Source of the DNA: Aporrectodea caliginosa
Lineage: Eukaryota; Annelida; Clitellata; Crassiclitellata; Lumbricidae
Length of the DNA: 64,000 bases
Assembly (NCBI GenBank): GCA_020284085.1
Contig: JACEVL010000431.1
Location: 1 to 64,000, forward strand
Direction: 5' to 3'
Shown: piece after piece, positions 59,828 to 64,000 of the stretch
Layout of the letters: every line of letters begins with the position of its first letter
How positions within the stretch are numbered: the first letter of the stretch is position 1
Made by a program: the position numbers and the translations under genes
Notes under the pieces: generated by a model
Told to the model about the DNA's origin: nothing
Database searches by the model: none
Seen by the model: the letters and a program-made list of their open reading frames with translations, nothing else

Positions 59828-60464
59828 CACGTGACAGAGGTTGCAGACCATATAAGGTCGTTGTTGCAGACTTGCAGTTCTGTTATTCTATGTTTTTACA
59901 GCGGCAGTTTAAAATGTCGATCGCTATTTAATTTTCATATTAGAAGTTTTAATAAACTTAGCAAAATGAGCATTCTCACCAGCTTCAGATTCGCATTTAC
60001 CACTTGATCTGGTACACTTGGAAGCGACATATAGGCTAGCTGTGAAGAGACCAAGCAGTGAAAGTAATTGAGAAGCGACATAAATTCAAAGTCTTACTCG
60101 AATCTTCGCCGCAACCCTCTTTCCCGAATAGGATGAAAATGCAAAGCTGACTAAATGCTCGAAAACAATTTGTCTCCCAAAACGTTCGAAATTGCCATAA
60201 ATAGTATGAACCATTGGGCCATCGTCTGAATAGTATATTCGGTAGATATCCATAAGAGGGTATCGGAATCGCCGTCAGCAGATTCAGAAACAATTGGTCG
60301 GAATGGCCAGCAACAGAGTCAGATAATATTATGCATTATATAGCCTAATATAGGCCTGCTTTAGCTTCTTATTGATTCATAATATATATATCGGTAAACG
60401 TGTTGTTTGTAGCGTCGTAAATTATCCGCCATTGCATGGGTTTCAGCTTTGGTCGGAAACAAGT

Positions 60465-60750
60465 TGAATTGACGAAACGATTTCTTGTTAAATACAAGTC
60501 GGATTGATGAAAATAATTTTTCTTCAAATAGAGGTGGGCCTGATGAAAAGAATCTTGCTTAAATAGAAGCTGGATTGATGGAAAATAATTCTTAATTGAA
60601 TAAAAGTTGTTTTGATGAAAAATGATTCCTGCTTAAATAGACGCTGGACTGATGAAACGAATTCTAGGAAATGGAAGCTGGATCGATGAAATGATTCTCG
60701 CCAAAAGTAGAAGTTGGATTGATAAAAATAATAATGCTACAATTGGCGAA
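60465..60750 (+). repeat. Imperfect tandem repeat, about 50-60 bp unit
   Basis: Five or so diverged units built on 'atagaagctggattgatgaa' and 'aatgattcttgctt'. Lies upstream of the ORF at 60810. Confidence 0.75.
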
Positions 60751-60809
60751 TAATTTACGATTAAACAACACATTTACCCATATATCTTCCTAATAAATTT
60801 TGTTTCTGG

Positions 60810-61286
60810 TTGTTCATGCCTTACTTTACACATTTTTACTCTCGTGTGTTGAACTATACAGTATTAAGTGAAAAATTTATTTGTGATGCTGAAACGATAT
60901 GCTATAATAGACAAATAATCAGGGATACTAAAACTGTAGATTACCCAGAACATTTAGATATGTGCAAAGAATTTTGTAAATATTGCACGTTCTCACTTAG
61001 AAAAAATGTTTCGCTGGAGCCAGTGGGATTTAAAAATTCGGGATTGACTCTTTTTGGAATTTTGCTATGCACCCAAATTTATGAAAAAGTGAATAGAAGA
61101 TTACTGGGTCCTGCCTGTAATGTCAATGTTGGTGTGACATATATATGGAACCTGTACTTGTATGTCAAACATGCTCTCCTAAATCCTTCATTTTATTGGC
61201 CTCTTTTAGTCAGATTTACCTTGATAGTGGCACATATGATTAGAATTCTGAAAGATCTTCTTCATCCAAAACCCGGGTTTTCCTAA
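60810..61286 (+). CDS. Unidentified 158-codon open frame
   Basis: An uninterrupted frame in AT-rich DNA, which is longer than expected by chance here. It encodes a Cys-containing N-terminal half (CKEFCKYC near residue 52) and two hydrophobic stretches near residues 78-90 and 128-145 that might span a membrane. No start context, splice site or family supports it strongly. It lies about 290 bp upstream of the second TRIM start and could be element-derived or a 5'UTR artefact. Confidence 0.2.
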   Translation: MFMPYFTHFYSRVLNYTVLSEKFICDAETICYNRQIIRDTKTVDYPEHLDMCKEFCKYCTFSLRKNVSLEPVGFKNSGLTLFGILLCTQIYEKVNRRLLGPACNVNVGVTYIWNLYLYVKHALLNPSFYWPLLVRFTLIVAHMIRILKDLLHPKPGFS

Positions 61287-61578
61287 GTCTGCAAGTTACA
61301 TGACTCAAATATGAATTACACCTCTATATCAGTTTCTCAGGATGTGCATTGTTTCAGACCCAGAGGCAGAGTTGAATGATGACATGCTTGCTAAAAAAAG
61401 ATACCACAATATTAGTCATGCTTTGCTTTAAAGTGGTTAAGTATGCTGATCGTTTTCTAACAAGCCTGGTTTATTTACTGTGTTAGGTATGAAGCTACAA
61501 CACTACTGAGTAGTAGGAGAGGCTGATAGCATGGCTATCATCGAGTGAGTTATCGGCGTGTGAATAACGTCCATTAAA

Positions 61579-63896
61579 ATGGCTGCTGAAGATTCCAACA
61601 CCGTTGAATTTGATAGGCAAGAACTGGATGACTCAATCAGTTGTTGCATATGTACCAAAATCTACACCAGTCCAAAAGCCTTGCCATGCATTCATACTTT
61701 CTGCATGAAATGTCTTCAAGAGATAGGACTTAAAATGAACAAAGGACCCGGTGATGAGATGCCTTGCCCAGTCTGTAGACGAGAGTTCAAGGTTCCTGAA
61801 GAAGGGTTTTGTGGATTACCTAATAATTTCTTCATTGCAAGGCTCATAGAAGTGGCAAATGTTTCGGACTCACTAGCACCGTCCAGAGCTCTTTGCAATG
61901 CATGTGCAGAAGAAATTGAAGAGACAGAGCAAAATGAGGGAAGGGGAAAGGAGATACCTATAGCTGAAATGTACTGTAATGATTGCAAGCAGATGTTGTG
62001 TGAAGAATGTTCCAGACATCATAGAAAATTAAAGTTGACAAAGAATCATAAGCTGATGCCATTAAATGACCAGCAAGTAAGTGATGAAAATGCAAAGACA
62101 AATCTAGCACCAAGTGCATGTGAGATCCATGAGCAAAGAGTTCTTGAAATATACTGTGCTGAGTGCAAAACTGTGGAATGTGCTGTTTGTTTCATTGACA
62201 GTCACATGCATCACAAAGGTTCTCATGTTAGCAAATTTGTGGATGGCTTTCGTAATCAGATAGAAAGCAATATTGAGACAATAAATCTGTGCAGCTCCCA
62301 GACACAGATGAAAAAGGAAGAACTGACCAAGGTAAAAGATGATATGCAGCAGAAAGTGGAGAAGTTAGAATTTGCTGTTGTGAACAGAAGAGATGAGTTG
62401 AAACAGTTTGTGGATACCCAGGCAAATTCTCTTTTGCAAAGTCTATGGTCATTAAGACAAAGCAAATTGAAAGAAATCGAAATGGAAGCAGAGGATATTG
62501 ATGCACATCTATTCTGCTTACAGGGTTACTGTTCTTACTGTCAGCAAATCATGGCTACAGGGTCAGCTTGCGATATATGTCGTGCAGTTTCGGACCTGTC
62601 TGTTAGAGCAATTGAGTTGCAACAACAGTGTCAGTTTCGGACTGAAAGAGAACTTCAAGTCTTTAAGTTCTGCTTCATGAAATTGGAATTTGAGGAGTTT
62701 CTTGCAGATCGCAACTTGATTGGGGAGATTGAAGGTAAGTGGCTTCTCATGTTAAACACCCTACAATCTTTTGGCACTTAAGTAACACAGTGTAGTTTGT
62801 TACAAGTTAGGGCTGACATCTCAAACATAATAATAGGTCTAAATTAGGAATTTGTATTCGTAATCGTAAATCATAAACTCCAAACTTCTAAAGCGCCTCT
62901 CGAAGGCCAAGTGCAGGGCACCAGCTTATTCACCGGAGCTTAATTGATGTGATATAGATTAATTTGTTTTTGCATTGTATATTTAGATTGTGATATTACA
63001 ATCATGAAAAGGAAATGGGATTAACTTTTGTGCTGTATATTGTTAAATTATAATATTATAGCTGTGGAAAGGAAATTTTGTGTTGTACATTTAGATTGTA
63101 CATTTAAAATGTGACATTATGGCCATTAAATGGAAATCAAAGTAGCTTTTGTGTTGTATGTCTAGATTGTGATATTGTAGTCATTAAAGGGAAATTGAAG
63201 TAACTGTTGCATTGTACGTTTAGATTGTGATATTATTTGTAGTCTTTACAAGGAAATTGAGGATATTAAGCTACAATTCATTGTAATTTGCATTTTCAGA
63301 GGAAAGTCAGTCAACGGAAAAGAAAAGATTTAATCTTAAGCTAAGTTTAACAGAAGAGCCAAGTAGTGAAACTGATCATCTGAAAAATGAAATCAAAGTT
63401 GAAAGAAGAGAAAAAGAGAGTTCTCGGTTAGAAAATGAACAATTCCAAATGAGTGTAGACAAGAAGATGCATGCCAAAAACATCTTGGAAGAAGAGCTGA
63501 AACTTGAGCAAGACAATGACAAAATGACCGACAGTACAGATCAGGCCATTACAGAGAAATTCTTACAAGAACTCCTTCAAGAACTGGATTTTGAGAAAAC
63601 AAAAAGCTTGACTCTGAAAGTCGACAAAGACAAATTGATACGGGAGTTGAACACTAAGCGAGTAGAAGCAGAGAAACTTAGGGAAGAACTGGCCAGCAAG
63701 AAAACCTTGAATAAAGCTCTTCAAACGAGCACTGCGAAACTCAGGCGACAGCTGGACTGTAAGGAAACAAGAAACAAAATACTATATGTCAACAACAAGA
63801 AATTGAAGCAGAGGTTGGCATGTGAGCGAATTACAATGAAAAAGTTACTGAAGGGTGAAGGTCAAGATTATGAAGACTGGGAGAAGGCACAGACAG
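61579..63896 (+). CDS. Second TRIM-family E3 ligase, partial (runs off the window)
   Basis: Exons 61579-62734 and 63300-63896 are visible, joined in phase 1; the second ends in a phase-1 donor (ACAG|GTAAAT), so more exons lie beyond 64000. Exon 1 encodes a RING (C22, C25, C37, H39, C42, C45, C63, C66), B-box 1 (CNACAEE ... CNDC ... CEEC), B-box 2 (CEIHEQ ... CAEC ... CAVC ... H..H) and a coiled coil. The exon ends LIGEIEG, matching VIGELNG at the end of exon 1 of the minus-strand TRIM gene, so the two are paralogues. Exon 2 adds about 199 residues of Lys/Glu coiled coil (LREELASKKTLNKAL and similar). Whether an NHL propeller follows cannot be seen. Good start context (TTAAAATGGCT). Confidence 0.85.
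62870..62940 (+). repeat. Dispersed repeat fragment
   Basis: The phrase 'aagtgcagggcaccagctta' is shared with 50921-50945 and is related to 32738-32770 in reverse. Confidence 0.65.
62960..63262 (+). repeat. Imperfect tandem repeat in TRIM intron 1
   Basis: Four to five diverged units of 65-75 bp sharing 'ttgtgttgtacatttagatt', 'gtgatatta' and 'aaaggaaatt'. Confidence 0.8.
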
Positions 63897-64000
63897 GTAA
63901 ATTATATTGTAAAAAATTGTAATTTATAACTTCTATTGTGCTGTTGTCTTATGCACAAGGCATCAAACAATGGTGCACCAAAACCAAGTATCCAATCAGA

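Overview
This is a window of invertebrate animal nuclear DNA. Coding sequence is split by many spliceosomal introns, intergenic and intronic DNA is AT-rich, and SINEs, non-LTR retrotransposon 3' ends, MITEs and microsatellites are dense. The palindrome tAGGCCTa recurs. The gene set (two TRIM-type RING/B-box genes, a PDIA3 relative, an RNF115/126-type E3 ligase and a CCDC181-like coiled-coil protein), with AGGCCT-rich and CAGA-rich repeats, fits a marine invertebrate, perhaps an echinoderm or another invertebrate deuterostome. The species cannot be fixed from the sequence alone.

Bases 1-21,790 hold no convincing intact gene. They hold a decayed multi-copy invertebrate ORF (408-1929), a non-LTR retrotransposon 3' end split by a SINE (2081-3400), a repeat loaded with nuclear-receptor half-sites (3420-4030), a piggyBac-type element whose interior is a 20-bp minisatellite (9646-11523), a G-rich minisatellite (13075-13275), long CAGA/CT/AAT tracts, and a 50-60 bp minisatellite carrying CCAAT boxes (20042-20995).

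Bases 21,793-63,896 are genic. A seven-exon TRIM gene with a C-terminal NHL-like propeller lies on the minus strand (30001 down to 21793). About 1 kb away and divergent is a 14-exon PDIA3/ERp57-like gene (30996-41226). Its predicted 501-residue product matches the family along its length, but both CGHC active sites have been replaced. Convergent with it is a nine-exon RNF115/RNF126-type RING-H2 ligase (50717 down to 42347). Divergent from that is a two-exon CCDC181-like gene (52821-57005). A second TRIM gene starts at 61579 on the plus strand and runs off the right edge.

Functional themes are ubiquitin ligation (three RING proteins), ER glycoprotein folding (the PDI relative) and probably cilia or microtubules (the CCDC181-like protein). 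Nothing in the layout says they act together; eukaryotic neighbours usually do not. The most notable observations are the catalytically degenerate PDIA3-like protein, a TRIM linker made only of phase-1 cassette exons, a decayed tandem copy of an RNF exon, and several small transposons with clean termini or target duplications (hAT, piggyBac, and a MITE inside a repeat whose empty copy lies elsewhere in the window). All gene models come from reading splice sites and conserved protein patterns by eye; no transcript or database evidence was available.
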